A stretch of DNA of 64,000 bases from Salipiger profundus (GCF_001969385.1 NZ_CP014797.1:1-64000), one strand, 5' to 3'. Shown: positions 8,515 through 17,479, numbered from the stretch's first letter. Notes: generated by a model not told the origin, from the letters alone. Numbers and translations are program-made.

Positions 8515-9300
8515 GTGACAGACGAAAACAAGAAACCTGCAAAGCGGTCGGATCCGCTGATGGTGCAATCTGTGGCCAAGGCCTTTCGCGTGCTCGAGGC
8601 CTTTGACGGCAAGCATCCCCAGATGACCCTGTCGGACATCGCCGAGCAGACCGGCATGGACCTCAGCGGCGCGCAACGCTTTGCGCATACGCTGGAATCC
8701 CTCGGCTACCTCGAGAAGGACGCGCGCACCCGGCAGTTCCGGCTGTCGGTCAAGACGCTCGACCTCGCGCATCACTTCACCCGTACGTCGCGGCTCGTCG
8801 ATCGGGCGATGCCGGTGCTGCAATACCTCAGCAAGGAAACGGAAGAGACGGTGAACCTGACGGTTCTCGACGGCACCGAGATCGTCTTCATCTCGCGCTT
8901 TCTCAGCCGCCACGTGCTGCACACGGACGTGACCATCGGCACCCGCCTGCCCGCCTACTGCATGGCGCCCGGCCGGGCGATGCTCTCGCGGCTGCCCCCG
9001 GAGGAGGTCGCGTCGATTCTCGAAAGATCGGATATCCGGGCGCACACCCAGAACACCGTGACCGACATCGACAGGCTCAAGGAGATCATCGAGGAAGCGC
9101 GTCTGAAGGGCTATGCCACCGCCTTCGAAGAGGTCTACCACGCCGACGCCTCGATCGCGGCCCCGATCCTGGGTGCCCAGGGCGAGATGATCGGGTCGGT
9201 GTCTTTGGCCCTCTCGACCTTGCGCTACACCGCCGAACAGCTCGAGACATCCTTTGCGCCCATGATCCTTGCGGCGGCCCGCTCGATCTCCTTCGCCTGA
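8515..9300 (+). CDS. IclR-family transcriptional regulator
   Basis: 261 residues when started at the GTG at 8515, which has GAGAGG 7 bases upstream; in-frame ATGs at 8428 and 8488 lack a ribosome site. An N-terminal winged helix-turn-helix (about 15-75: VQSVAKAFRVLEAFD, TLSDIAEQTGMDLSGAQRFAHTLESLGYL) is followed by the IclR effector domain (about 90-255) with the typical CMAPGRAML segment. IclR proteins usually control adjacent catabolic genes and bind a pathway metabolite. It lies between the divergent crotonase/transport operon and the co-directional amine dehydrogenase operon, both carrying the same 23-bp motif, so it probably controls both. Confidence 0.92.
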   Translation: MTDENKKPAKRSDPLMVQSVAKAFRVLEAFDGKHPQMTLSDIAEQTGMDLSGAQRFAHTLESLGYLEKDARTRQFRLSVKTLDLAHHFTRTSRLVDRAMPVLQYLSKETEETVNLTVLDGTEIVFISRFLSRHVLHTDVTIGTRLPAYCMAPGRAMLSRLPPEEVASILERSDIRAHTQNTVTDIDRLKEIIEEARLKGYATAFEEVYHADASIAAPILGAQGEMIGSVSLALSTLRYTAEQLETSFAPMILAAARSISFA

Positions 9301-9315
9301 CCTGCGATCCGAAGG

Positions 9316-9329
9316 CCCGGAACACCGGG
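9316..9329 (+). terminator. Short hairpin after the IclR gene
   Basis: CCCGG-AACA-CCGGG followed by TCTT, 16 bases after the regulator stop. The stem is only 5 bp, so termination would be partial. Confidence 0.35.
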
Positions 9330-9364
9330 TCTTGACGGTGGCGCAATTGTGCCCTCTCATACTG

Positions 9365-9387
9365 CCATAGCTACTATTGCATGGTAA
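9365..9387. promoter_or_regulatory. Candidate IclR operator, copy 2
   Basis: CCATAGCTACTATTGCATGG plus 3 bases, 18 of 23 identical to the copy at 8346-8368. Its core TATTGCATGGTAATA is an imperfect inverted repeat with arms TATT/AATA. It lies directly upstream of the amine dehydrogenase operon. Confidence 0.45.
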
Positions 9388-9392
9388 TATAC

Positions 9393-9692
9393 ATGGCAGA
9401 CCGTCTCTTCCACCCCATCGCCGCCGGCGCGCCCCGCCCGCTGCGCTTCGAGTTCGACGGCGCCGAGATCACCGCCCGGCCGCACGACACCGTCCTTGCC
9501 GCCGTGCTGGCAGCGCAGGCGTCCTGCGGCGCGTCCGAGTTCGACGGCGGCGCACGGGCGGGGTTCTGCCTGATGGGCAGCTGCCAGGAATGCACCATGT
9601 GGGACGAGGCGGGGCACCGCCTGCGCGGATGCATGACCGAAGCGAAGGATGGCCTGCGCTTGCGCTCGCGCCCCTTTGACGGGGCGGTCTGA
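9393..9692 (+). CDS. Small [2Fe-2S] subunit of an amine/amino-acid dehydrogenase (HcnA/hydroxyproline-dehydrogenase gamma type)
   Basis: 99 residues from the ATG at 9393; an in-frame ATG at 9381 would add four residues and overlap the candidate operator. The motif GFCLMGSCQECTM plus a later Cys (RLRGC) supplies the four cysteines of a plant-type 2Fe-2S ferredoxin fold. Such small subunits occur in hydrogen cyanide synthase, opine oxidase and D-hydroxyproline dehydrogenase heterotrimers, where they relay electrons between the two flavoproteins. The next two genes encode those flavoproteins, 2 bases downstream and then overlapping, so the three form one transcription and protein unit. The family is clear; the substrate is not. 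Confidence 0.88.
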   Translation: MADRLFHPIAAGAPRPLRFEFDGAEITARPHDTVLAAVLAAQASCGASEFDGGARAGFCLMGSCQECTMWDEAGHRLRGCMTEAKDGLRLRSRPFDGAV

Positions 9693-9694
9693 GC

Positions 9695-11074
9695 ATGGAC
9701 GACACCGCGACAATCGTCATCGTCGGCGCGGGTCCGGCCGGGCTCGCGGCTGCCCGGGCGCTGGTCGAGGCCGGCTTGCGGCCCATCGTCATCGAAGAGG
9801 CGTCGCAGCCCGGCGGGCAAGGCACACGGCGCCTGTCCCCCCTGACGGAGCCGCACCGCGAGGCGCTCTTCGGCAAGGCGGCCGATGCAATGGCCCGGCG
9901 TGAAGCGGCCGAAGACGCGCTCCTGCGCCGTTGCGACGTCCGCACGGGCACCCTGGTCTGGGCCTGCCATGACAATCGGCTGGAGCTGCTCGGGCCGGAG
10001 GGGTTCTCGAGCCTGCCCTACACCCATCTCGTCATCGCGGTCGGTGCGACCGACCGGTTGATGCCGGTGCCGGGCTGGACGTTGCCCGGCGTGTTCACGC
10101 TTGGCGGCGCACAGGTCGCGCTGAAACGCCACGCAAGCTTCATCGGGCAGAAGGTGGTCTTTGCCGGCTCCTCGCCGCTGCTCTATCTTGCCGCGGCCCA
10201 GTATCTGCGGCTGGGGCATCGCGCGCTGACCGTGCTCGACACCACCCCGGCGCGCGGCAAGGCGGGGGCGTTCCCGGCGATGCTGCGCCATGCCCCCCGC
10301 AGCGCGCTGCAGGGGTTGGCCCTGATCACCGAGCTCCGGCGCGGCGGCGTGCCGATGCACTGGGGCGTCCAGCTGGAGGCGATCGAGGGGGCCGGCCGTG
10401 TCGAACGCCTGCGCTACACGACGGCCCGGGGCGGGCCCGGCACCGCAGAGGCGGACGCGGTTGCCCTCGGACACGGCCTGAGGGCCGAAACCCAGCTCGC
10501 CGAGCTGGCAGGGGCCGCCTTCGATTACGACCCCGCGTTCCGGCAATGGTTCCCCCGGACCGACGAGATGGGCCGGGCAGGCGACCGGCTCTGGCTCGCC
10601 GGGGACAGTGCCCGCACCGGCGGCGCCGAGGCGGCGGATGCCGCGGGCCACCTCGCGGCGCGAAGCCTGCTCGAAAGCCTCGGACACCCGGTCGACGCGA
10701 CCGCCGCCGGCCGGGACAAGCGGCGGCTGCGCGCACAGCAGTCATTCCAGCGGGCGATGACCGGCGCGTTCCGCTGGCCCGCCGAACAGGCGGCGGCCCT
10801 GTCCGACGACGTGCTGGTCTGCCGCTGCGAACGGGTCACTGCCGGCGAGATCCGCTCGGCACTCGCGACGCCCTCCGGCCCCACCGAGGTCAACCGCGTG
10901 AAATCCATCACCCGCTGCGGCATGGGGCGCTGCCAGGGCCGGTTCTGCGGCCAGGCGCTTGCCGAGATCGTGGCCTCGGCGACGGGCACCACGCCCGGCC
11001 GGCTGCGGGCGCAGGCGCCGATCCGCCCGATTCCGCTGGTCTTCGATTCCCCGCACCGGGAGGGCAAGGCTTGA
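9695..11074 (+). CDS. FAD/NAD(P)-dependent oxidoreductase with BFD-type [2Fe-2S] domain (HcnB/OoxA-like alpha subunit)
   Basis: 459 residues. The FAD-binding loop IVIVGAGPAGLAAARAL is at the N-terminus, a second dinucleotide-binding region follows GQKVVFAGSSPLLYLAAAQ near 150-170, and the C-terminal bacterioferredoxin-like domain has CRC (376, 378) and CGMGRC (408, 413) as cluster ligands. This architecture defines the large subunit of HcnABC, opine oxidase and D-hydroxyproline dehydrogenase. It starts 2 bases after the ferredoxin-like subunit and overlaps the next flavoprotein by 4 bases. By family logic it takes electrons from the substrate-oxidising subunit and passes them to the respiratory chain. 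Confidence 0.9.
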   Translation: MDDTATIVIVGAGPAGLAAARALVEAGLRPIVIEEASQPGGQGTRRLSPLTEPHREALFGKAADAMARREAAEDALLRRCDVRTGTLVWACHDNRLELLGPEGFSSLPYTHLVIAVGATDRLMPVPGWTLPGVFTLGGAQVALKRHASFIGQKVVFAGSSPLLYLAAAQYLRLGHRALTVLDTTPARGKAGAFPAMLRHAPRSALQGLALITELRRGGVPMHWGVQLEAIEGAGRVERLRYTTARGGPGTAEADAVALGHGLRAETQLAELAGAAFDYDPAFRQWFPRTDEMGRAGDRLWLAGDSARTGGAEAADAAGHLAARSLLESLGHPVDATAAGRDKRRLRAQQSFQRAMTGAFRWPAEQAAALSDDVLVCRCERVTAGEIRSALATPSGPTEVNRVKSITRCGMGRCQGRFCGQALAEIVASATGTTPGRLRAQAPIRPIPLVFDSPHREGKA

Positions 11075-12231
11075 CCCGGACCACCGCAAGCGACGTCATC
11101 GTGGTCGGCGGCGGCCTGTTCGGCGCGTTCACCGGCCTCTTCCTCGCCCGCGCGGGGCTGCGGGTGACGCTGCTCGAAAAGGGACAGGTGGGGGCGCAGG
11201 CCTCGGCCACCAACTTCGGCAACCTGCGACTGCACGGACGCTCCGCCCGGCAATACCCGCTGTCCATCCGCGCCCAGGAGTTGTGGGAGGCCTACGAGAC
11301 CCTGACCGGCGAGGGCTGCGAGATCATCCGCACGGGTCATCTCTACTTTGCCGGTGGCCCGCGCGGCGAGACCCAGCTGCGCAAGGACGTCGAGACCGCC
11401 ACCCGCTTCGGCGTCGAGTCGCAACTGCTCGAAGGCAGAGCCCTGCGGGACCGGTTCGGCTTCCTGTCGCCGCGCATCCGTCTCGCCGCCTTCAGTCCGC
11501 GCAGTGCCGTGGCCAACCCGCGCCTCAGCACGCCGCCCGTGGCCCGGGCGCTGGCCCGCGCCGGCGGCACCGTGATCGAGGGCTGCGAGATCGCCGGCTT
11601 CGAGCTCACCGCGTCGGGGTTCGCGGTCACAAGCGCCGACGGCCGCCGTTTCGAGGCCCCGAAGCTGGTGAACGCGGCCGGGGCCTGGGCGGGCAAGCTC
11701 GCGGAACAGGCCGGGGAACCCGTGCCCATGTTCAGCGCGGGCCCGCCGCAGTTCGTCACCGAGCCCCTGCCCCACCGGCTGCCCCCCTCGGTGCACATGG
11801 TCGAGGGCGATGTCATCGTGCGCCAGATCGCGCGGGGCAACATCATCTTCTCGGGCTACCCGCGCACGCATTCCCTGCCGTCGGGCGAATTCACCCATGT
11901 TCCGCCCGCCAAGACACTTCGGGGCATGCGCGAGCTGGTCGACTGCATTCCGATGCTGGCGCGGGCCGAGATCATCCGCGTGTGGTCCGGTGTCGAGGGA
12001 TACCTGCCGGACATGCTGCCGGTGATCGGGGCCAGCACCACGACGCCGGGGCTGTTCCATGCCTTCGGCGGCAGCGGCGGCGGCTTCCAGATCGCCCCGG
12101 CCGTCGGCGAAAGCCTCGCCGCACTGGTGCGGGGCGAGGCACCGCCGGTCGACGTCGCGGGCTATGGCATCGACCGCTTCACCGAAGACTCGGAGGTGTC
12201 CGAGAAGATCCACCTCGAGTTCGACAAGTGA
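11071..12231 (+). CDS. DAO-family FAD oxidoreductase (HcnC/OoxB-like beta, substrate-oxidising subunit)
   Basis: 386 residues from a TTG start at 11071 that forms a TTGA overlap with the preceding stop and has GGGAGGG about 7 bases upstream; no ATG is suitably placed. DVIVVGGGLFGAFTGLFLA binds FAD, and the C-terminal GVEGYLPDMLPVIG and FHAFGGSGGGFQIAPAVGE segments are typical of the glycine oxidase/sarcosine oxidase family. It should carry the amine-oxidising site of the three-subunit enzyme. Likely substrates are N-substituted or cyclic amino acids (opines, sarcosine-like compounds, hydroxyproline), converted to an imine that hydrolyses. The linked polyamine-type importer, CoA ligase and crotonase suggest that the carbon skeleton is then handled as a CoA ester. 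Confidence 0.88.
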   Translation: MTRTTASDVIVVGGGLFGAFTGLFLARAGLRVTLLEKGQVGAQASATNFGNLRLHGRSARQYPLSIRAQELWEAYETLTGEGCEIIRTGHLYFAGGPRGETQLRKDVETATRFGVESQLLEGRALRDRFGFLSPRIRLAAFSPRSAVANPRLSTPPVARALARAGGTVIEGCEIAGFELTASGFAVTSADGRRFEAPKLVNAAGAWAGKLAEQAGEPVPMFSAGPPQFVTEPLPHRLPPSVHMVEGDVIVRQIARGNIIFSGYPRTHSLPSGEFTHVPPAKTLRGMRELVDCIPMLARAEIIRVWSGVEGYLPDMLPVIGASTTTPGLFHAFGGSGGGFQIAPAVGESLAALVRGEAPPVDVAGYGIDRFTEDSEVSEKIHLEFDK

Positions 12232-12706
12232 GTTCCTGACAAAGCCCGCTGCACTGGCAGCCAACGGGCAACGGCAGTCCGTCGCGCTGAACTCTTGTCA
12301 CCAGCGACCAGGACAACTGGCCGGACTCGTTCTGCACCGAGGTGGTCGCCATTTCCTCGACAGGTTCGCAGCGCTTCCGGGCTTGACTGTTGATCTTGCC
12401 GCAGCCTTGAGGCCAGGGCCGTTGAGGGCCTCGACCGGCATTCTGCCTCCGAGAGACGCACGCGGGCGCCCGGTGTTGCAGAAGGTCATCCCTCTGCCGT
12501 TCCCTGCCCAGGCCGCGGGCCCGGTTTCGAAGGCGTGGCGGCGGGCTCATGCCGGACTGCTGGACAATCCTCAGGACAGCACCCGGCGGCTCGCCCGGTC
12601 CCAAATCCCGACAAGGGAGCAGCAGCCACGCCGTGTCGGAGTGCAAGTGATGAACGTCCGGAGCTGGCCATCGCGGCCCGGAGAGTCATCGCCGGGAAAC
12701 CGCCCG
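12232..12706. other. Gene-free stretch
   Basis: About 475 bp between two genes that converge here. Open frames on both strands lack start signals and the position-specific GC bias of real genes around them, and none resembles a known family. I see no strong hairpin, inverted repeats or direct repeats at the ends that would mark an insertion sequence. It may be a decayed gene, but nothing identifies it. Confidence 0.5.
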
Positions 12707-15541
12707 CTAGGCGCCCAGCCGGTCGGCCAGCAGACCCAGCGGGTGACGCATCGGCCGGCCGCCGTGCCGCGCCCCCTGGCAGCGGCAGGAAAAACCGGTG
12801 GCGGCGGCATCCTCGGCGCCTGCCAGCGGTGCGGCCCAGGACATCTCGAACAGCCGGCGCGACATCTCCTGGTGGCGGTCCTTGTGGCCGAACATCCCCG
12901 CCATGCCGCAACAGCCGGTGGCAGGGGTTTCGATACTCAGACCGAGGCCGGCGAAGACCTCCTGCCAGTCCGATCGCGCGGCGGGGGCCCCGGTGCTCTC
13001 GGTGCAATGGGTGAAGAGCGTGAGTGCCCCGCCCCCGGCCTGCGGGAAGACCGCGCCACGCCGCAGTTCGGCGGCCAGGAACTCCTGCGGCAAAAGCACC
13101 TCGGGCACGTCGAGCCCGGCCTTGCGGTAATCCTGCCGCAGCGCCATGACAAATGCCGGGTCGAGCCCGATCATCGGCACCTTGCGGGCCGCCGCCTCGC
13201 GCAGCGAGGCCGCGAGCGCCTCGGCCATGCGGCGAAAGCCCTTGCGATCGCCAAGATCGCCCGCGACCTTGCCCGCCGGGCGCATGTCGACGAACAGCGG
13301 CCGGTAGCCAAGCGCGGTGAGCCCGCGCCGCACGTCACGCTGGGTGGCGCCGTCGTAGAGCGCCGAGAACCAGTCCATCCAGACCAGCACCGTCCGCTCG
13401 GGCAGCGCCGCATCGCGCAGGTCGCCCGGCGCGATGCGCGCCGCACGCGGCAGCGGTCGCGCGATTTCCGACGGCAGGTCGGTCACGCCCAGCACCCGCT
13501 CGGCGATACGCCGCGCCAGCGGCCATGCCGGGCGCATGAGCGGCGCGGCGCGTTGCAGCCACGGGCTCAGCCGCTCGGCCAGCAGCATTGCCCGGTCGGT
13601 CAACGGCCGCGCGTGGCGGGCGTAATAGTCGGCGAAGAACGCCGCCCGCATCGAGGGGATGTCGACCTGAACCGGGCAGCTCGAGGCGCAGGCCTTGCAG
13701 CCGAGGCAGGTGTCGAGAGTCCCGAGCAGGTCGGCCTCGTCCACCTCCTGCGTGCCGTGCCTCCGGTCCTCGTGCCACGCGCGCAGCGCATCGGCGCGGC
13801 CCTTGGGCGACTGCCGCAGGTCGGCGGTGGCCTTGAACGACGGGCACATCGGCACGCTCGCGGCGTAGCTCAGGCATTGCGCGTTGCCGTTGCAGCGGAA
13901 CGCCTTTTCCAGCGGGTCGCCCTCGGGCGCGTTGAACGGGCGGAAGGGCGTGGTGGCGATGCCCATCACCGGGGCGTCGACCGACACCAGCTTGCCCGGG
14001 TTGAAACGCCCCGAGGGGTCGAAGGCCGCCTTGACGCCCTGCAACGCGGCATAGGCCTCGGGGCCGATCCAGCCCTCGAGATAGGCGCCGCGCACGCCCT
14101 TGCCGTGCTCGCCCCAGAAAATGCCGCCGTGACGGTTCACCAGCGCAAAGATCGCGTCGGAGACCGCGACCAGCGTCTCGCGGTCGCGCTCGGCGTCGAT
14201 GTCGAGCGCGGGCCGGATGTGCAGACAACCGACGTCGACGTGGCCGTAGATTCCGAAGCCCAGCCCCGCCTTCGTCAGGATGTCGAGAAACCCGTCGAGG
14301 AAGGCCGGCAGCTCTTCCGGCGGCACCACGCAATCCTCGACGAAGGCCACCGGGCGGGCGCGGCCCTCGACCTTGCCGAGCAGCCCCACGCCGGCCGAGC
14401 GGATCGCCCAGAGCTCGCGGATCTCGTCGGGGTCGGGCGCGACATGCACCGCGCGGATGCCGGGCAGGTCGCGCAGCCGGGCCTCGCAGGCCGCGAGCCT
14501 CGCGTCGAGCTCGGCCGGATCGTCCCCGTTGAACTCGACGAAGGTATAGGCGACGGCCTCGCCGCCGGTCGGGCGCAGCGCCTCGGGCAGCCGCATCAGC
14601 AGCCCGGCCTCGCCCGCGAGCGCCTGCACCCGCTCGTCCATCACCTCGATGGCGGTGGGATCGTCCTGCATCAGCGGCAGCGCCGCCGCCAGCGAGTCGC
14701 GGAAGCTCGCGAACCCCGCGACCACCAGCCGTTTCACCCCGGGCAGCGGCCGCAGCTTGACCCGGATGCGGGTGATCGGGCCCAGCGTGCCCTCGGAGCC
14801 GGGAAACAGCCGCCACCACTCGAAGCCGCCCTCCTCGGGGCAGGCCCGTTCGAGATCGTAGCCGGTGTAGCGCCGGTTGAGCTTCGGCGTGTTGGCGACG
14901 AAGGCCGCGCGCCCGGCGCGTGCCGCCCGCTCGGCCCCGGCAAGCATCGGTGCGGCCCAGTCCGGCGCGGGATCGAGGCTCGAGACCAGCCCCTGCCCCC
15001 GCGCGATCTCGACGCCGAGCAGGTTGTCGGAGGTCTTGCCGTAGATCCGCGAGCCCTTGCCCGAGGCATCGGTCGAGACCATGCCGCCGACCGCGCAGCG
15101 GGTCGAGGTCGAGGTCTCGGGCGCGAAGAACAGCCCCCGGGGGCGCAGCTGCGCGTTGAGGTCGTCGAGCACGATGCCCGGTTCGACGTCGGCCCACTGC
15201 CCCGCCGGATCGACCGCGAGCAGCCGGGTCATGTGGCGCCGCATGTCGAGGATCACGCCGCGGTTCAGGCTCTGCCCGTTGGTGCCGGTGCCGCCGCCGC
15301 GCGGGGTGACGGGGATTCCGGCGAACCGGTCCTCTTCGAGCACCGCCATCACGGTCACCACGTCGGCGGCATCGACCGGCGCGACGACGAGGTCGGGCAG
15401 GATGCGGTAGACCGAGTTGTCGGTCGACATCGCCGCCCGGAGCGCGCTGTCGCGCTCGACGTCGCCGCGAAAGCCCGCCGCGCGCAGGGCGGCGGGCAGG
15501 CCGGAAAGGGCAGAGGTGAAATCGGGTTGCGGTGCGGTCAT
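12707..15541 (-). CDS. FAD-linked oxidase with C-terminal Fe-S/CCG domains (YdiJ-type D-2-hydroxyacid dehydrogenase)
   Basis: 944 residues. An N-terminal FAD_binding_4 domain (about 45-270) contains the PCMH signature VTPRGGGTGTNGQSLN. A FAD-oxidase C-terminal domain (about 280-520) follows, then an Fe-S domain with DTCLGCKACASSCPVQVDIP (near 610-630), and a CCG-type module ending with GCCGMAGMFGHK and FSCRCQ. The order matches E. coli YdiJ (about 1,018 residues), a flavin and Fe-S dependent D-2-hydroxyglutarate dehydrogenase; glycolate and D-lactate dehydrogenases are more distant relatives. It stands alone with a divergent LysR gene 62 bp away. The product is a probable peripheral enzyme feeding electrons to quinone. 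The substrate within the 2-hydroxyacid class is not certain. Confidence 0.85.
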   Translation of the reverse strand: MTAPQPDFTSALSGLPAALRAAGFRGDVERDSALRAAMSTDNSVYRILPDLVVAPVDAADVVTVMAVLEEDRFAGIPVTPRGGGTGTNGQSLNRGVILDMRRHMTRLLAVDPAGQWADVEPGIVLDDLNAQLRPRGLFFAPETSTSTRCAVGGMVSTDASGKGSRIYGKTSDNLLGVEIARGQGLVSSLDPAPDWAAPMLAGAERAARAGRAAFVANTPKLNRRYTGYDLERACPEEGGFEWWRLFPGSEGTLGPITRIRVKLRPLPGVKRLVVAGFASFRDSLAAALPLMQDDPTAIEVMDERVQALAGEAGLLMRLPEALRPTGGEAVAYTFVEFNGDDPAELDARLAACEARLRDLPGIRAVHVAPDPDEIRELWAIRSAGVGLLGKVEGRARPVAFVEDCVVPPEELPAFLDGFLDILTKAGLGFGIYGHVDVGCLHIRPALDIDAERDRETLVAVSDAIFALVNRHGGIFWGEHGKGVRGAYLEGWIGPEAYAALQGVKAAFDPSGRFNPGKLVSVDAPVMGIATTPFRPFNAPEGDPLEKAFRCNGNAQCLSYAASVPMCPSFKATADLRQSPKGRADALRAWHEDRRHGTQEVDEADLLGTLDTCLGCKACASSCPVQVDIPSMRAAFFADYYARHARPLTDRAMLLAERLSPWLQRAAPLMRPAWPLARRIAERVLGVTDLPSEIARPLPRAARIAPGDLRDAALPERTVLVWMDWFSALYDGATQRDVRRGLTALGYRPLFVDMRPAGKVAGDLGDRKGFRRMAEALAASLREAAARKVPMIGLDPAFVMALRQDYRKAGLDVPEVLLPQEFLAAELRRGAVFPQAGGGALTLFTHCTESTGAPAARSDWQEVFAGLGLSIETPATGCCGMAGMFGHKDRHQEMSRRLFEMSWAAPLAGAEDAAATGFSCRCQGARHGGRPMRHPLGLLADRLGA

Positions 15542-15603
15542 CTGGGCATCTCCTGTCGGGTCGCATATTGACCGCCCGCGCGCGTTCTTTGAAATTGAAA
15601 GTT

Positions 15604-16518
15604 ATGAAGTTGGATTCGGAAAATACGAACTTCAACCTGCGGCACTTGCGGGCGATCCACGCCGTCTGGTCCGAGGGCAGCTTTGCCCGCGCGGCGGACC
15701 GGCTCGGCGTCGTGCCCTCGGCGCTGACCGAGACCGTGCGCCAGATCGAGGAGATCGCCGGCGGCGCGCTCTTCGACCGGCGCAGCCGGCCGCCGGCACC
15801 GACCCCGCTCGGGCTGGCGTTCCTCAAGGACACGGCGCCGGTGCTCGAGGCGCTGGACCTGTCGCTTTCGCGGGTGCGCGACCGGGCGCGCGGACGGCAG
15901 GCCAGCCTGCGGATCGGGGCGACACCTTCGGCGATCACGCCGCTGGTGGCGCCCGCGATCATGGCGTTCCGGCGCGCCCACCCCGAGGTCACGCTGACCC
16001 TGCACGACGACATCGCCGAGACGCTGGCCGAGATGGTCGCCGACGACCGGCTCGACCTTGCCGTCGCGGGGCGCGCGCGCAGCTCGCCCGATCTGGTGCA
16101 GACGCCGGTCGCCTCCGACCCTTTCGGCCTCGCCTGCCCCGCCCCGCATCCCTTTGCCGCCCGAGGTGCGCCGGTCTCCCTTGCCGAGATCGACCCGGAG
16201 GAGGTCATCCACCTCAGCACCAACACCGGCACCGCGCGGCTTCTGGCGGGCGCGCCCTCGCTGCCCGAGACGCTGAAGACCGGGCGGCTGCGGACGCATT
16301 CCACCGTGGCACAGCTCTGTCTCGTGCGGGCGGGCGTCGGTGTCGCGCTTCTGCCGCGCAACGCGGTCACCCTGTTCAACGACCCCGCCATCGCCTTTGT
16401 CCCGCTGGCCGATCTCGTGCTCGACCGGGTGCTCTACCTGCTGCGCCCGGCGCGGCGCACGGCCTCGCCCATGGCGCTGCGCTTCGAGGAAATGCTGGCG
16501 CTGCCCGCGACCGGGTAA
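15604..16518 (+). CDS. LysR-family transcriptional regulator
   Basis: 304 residues. The N-terminal helix-turn-helix is FNLRHLRAIHAVWSEGSFARAADRLGV and onward, followed by the substrate-binding-like effector domain. The start at 15604 (MKLDSEN) gives the standard LysR length; an earlier ATG at 15532 would overlap the divergent dehydrogenase gene. The 62-bp gap between the two divergent starts is the classic LysR arrangement, so it most likely controls the YdiJ-type dehydrogenase and itself. The effector could be a 2-hydroxyacid. A TIM-barrel gene follows 119 bp downstream on the same strand and may belong to the same regulon. Confidence 0.9.
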   Translation: MKLDSENTNFNLRHLRAIHAVWSEGSFARAADRLGVVPSALTETVRQIEEIAGGALFDRRSRPPAPTPLGLAFLKDTAPVLEALDLSLSRVRDRARGRQASLRIGATPSAITPLVAPAIMAFRRAHPEVTLTLHDDIAETLAEMVADDRLDLAVAGRARSSPDLVQTPVASDPFGLACPAPHPFAARGAPVSLAEIDPEEVIHLSTNTGTARLLAGAPSLPETLKTGRLRTHSTVAQLCLVRAGVGVALLPRNAVTLFNDPAIAFVPLADLVLDRVLYLLRPARRTASPMALRFEEMLALPATG

Positions 16519-16637
16519 CCCCCGGACCGACCGCAGAAATCACCGAGATGTCACCAAAGCGTAGCGCCGCTGAAACGCGGGCGCGCGGTTGATGCGCGCG
16601 ATGCCCCCTTTTCCCGAAGAGCAACAGGACACCGCCC

Positions 16638-17465
16638 ATGCCCGCACTCAGGCCCCCGCTCAGGATCGGCGCCGCGCTGACCGCCGCCGAGATCGCCACC
16701 CACCGCGACTGGCTGTTCGACCACGACCGCGACATCGAGATCCAGGACTTCATGTCCCACGCGGCGCTCACGCACGAGCGCGACGACCGCGTCGCCGCCG
16801 TCCGCGCGGCGCTTGACGGCCATGCCGGCAGGCGCGGCATCCACGGCCCCTTCGAGGGGCTCGACATCGACAACAAGGACCCCGAGCTGCGCCCGCTCAT
16901 CACCGCGCGCTTCCTTGCCGCGCTCGAGGCCGCCGACCGGATCGGCGCGCGGCAGATGGTCATGCACTCGCCCTACACCCGCTGGTACGAGTACAACCGC
17001 CTCGCGCAGCCTGACTACGCCGCGACGAAGCTGGCGCTGGTCCATGACGTCATGGCCCCGGTGGTGCGCAAGGCCGGCGAGATGGGCATCACGCTGGTGA
17101 TCGAGAACATCCACGACGTCCGCCCCGAGACCCGCCGGGAGATGGTCGAGAGCTTCGGATCGGAGGCCATCGCGCTGTCGATCGACACCGGCCACGCGCA
17201 GCTTGCGCGGCGCATGTCGGGCGCGCCGCCGGTGGATTACTTCGTGCGCGACGCGGGCGCGCGGCTGGCGCATGTCCACCTGCAGGACCTCGACGGCCAC
17301 GCCGACCGCCACTGGGCCCCGGGCGAGGGCGAGATCGAATGGCCGGCGGTGTTCCGGGCGCTCGCCGATTGCAACGGCGCGCCGCATCTGGTGCTGGAAC
17401 TCGCAGACAGCGCCGACATCCCGGCGGGCTTTGCCCACCTGCAGCGGCTGGGGCTCGCGGTCTGA
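16638..17465 (+). CDS. Sugar phosphate isomerase/epimerase-like TIM-barrel protein
   Basis: 275 residues of the xylose-isomerase-like TIM-barrel superfamily (AP_endonuc_2). Metal-ligand segments are recognisable: a HSPYTRW region, VIENIHDVRPE with the conserved Glu, SIDTGHAQLA with Asp and His, LAHVHLQDLDGHADRH and a C-terminal LVLELADS glutamate. Members isomerise or epimerise sugars and inositol derivatives or act as phosphodiesterase-like enzymes. The gene follows the LysR regulator and converges on a small secreted-protein gene, with a palindrome covering both stops. No pathway partner points to a specific substrate. Confidence 0.8.
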   Translation: MPALRPPLRIGAALTAAEIATHRDWLFDHDRDIEIQDFMSHAALTHERDDRVAAVRAALDGHAGRRGIHGPFEGLDIDNKDPELRPLITARFLAALEAADRIGARQMVMHSPYTRWYEYNRLAQPDYAATKLALVHDVMAPVVRKAGEMGITLVIENIHDVRPETRREMVESFGSEAIALSIDTGHAQLARRMSGAPPVDYFVRDAGARLAHVHLQDLDGHADRHWAPGEGEIEWPAVFRALADCNGAPHLVLELADSADIPAGFAHLQRLGLAV

Positions 17466-17479
17466 GGCGCCCGCCTCAG
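17462..17479. terminator. Palindromic bidirectional terminator covering two stop codons
   Basis: CTGAGGCG-CC-CGCCTCAG is a perfect palindrome with two central bases. It includes the TGA of the plus-strand gene (17463-17465) and, on the other strand, the TGA of the minus-strand gene (17476-17478). The stem would be about 7 bp with a 4-base loop, with no T-run. Confidence 0.5.

Noticed and set aside
12232..12706. Possible decayed gene or small element in the gap before the YdiJ-type gene
   Set aside because: Short protein-like runs appear in translation, but there is no start, no continuous frame with coding bias, no terminal repeats and no recognisable family.
12059..15571. Very long open frame (over 1,100 codons) on the plus strand
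   Set aside because: It runs antisense to the YdiJ-type dehydrogenase, whose domains and motifs are complete. The antisense translation is His/Arg/Gly-rich without any family signal, as expected from high third-position GC.
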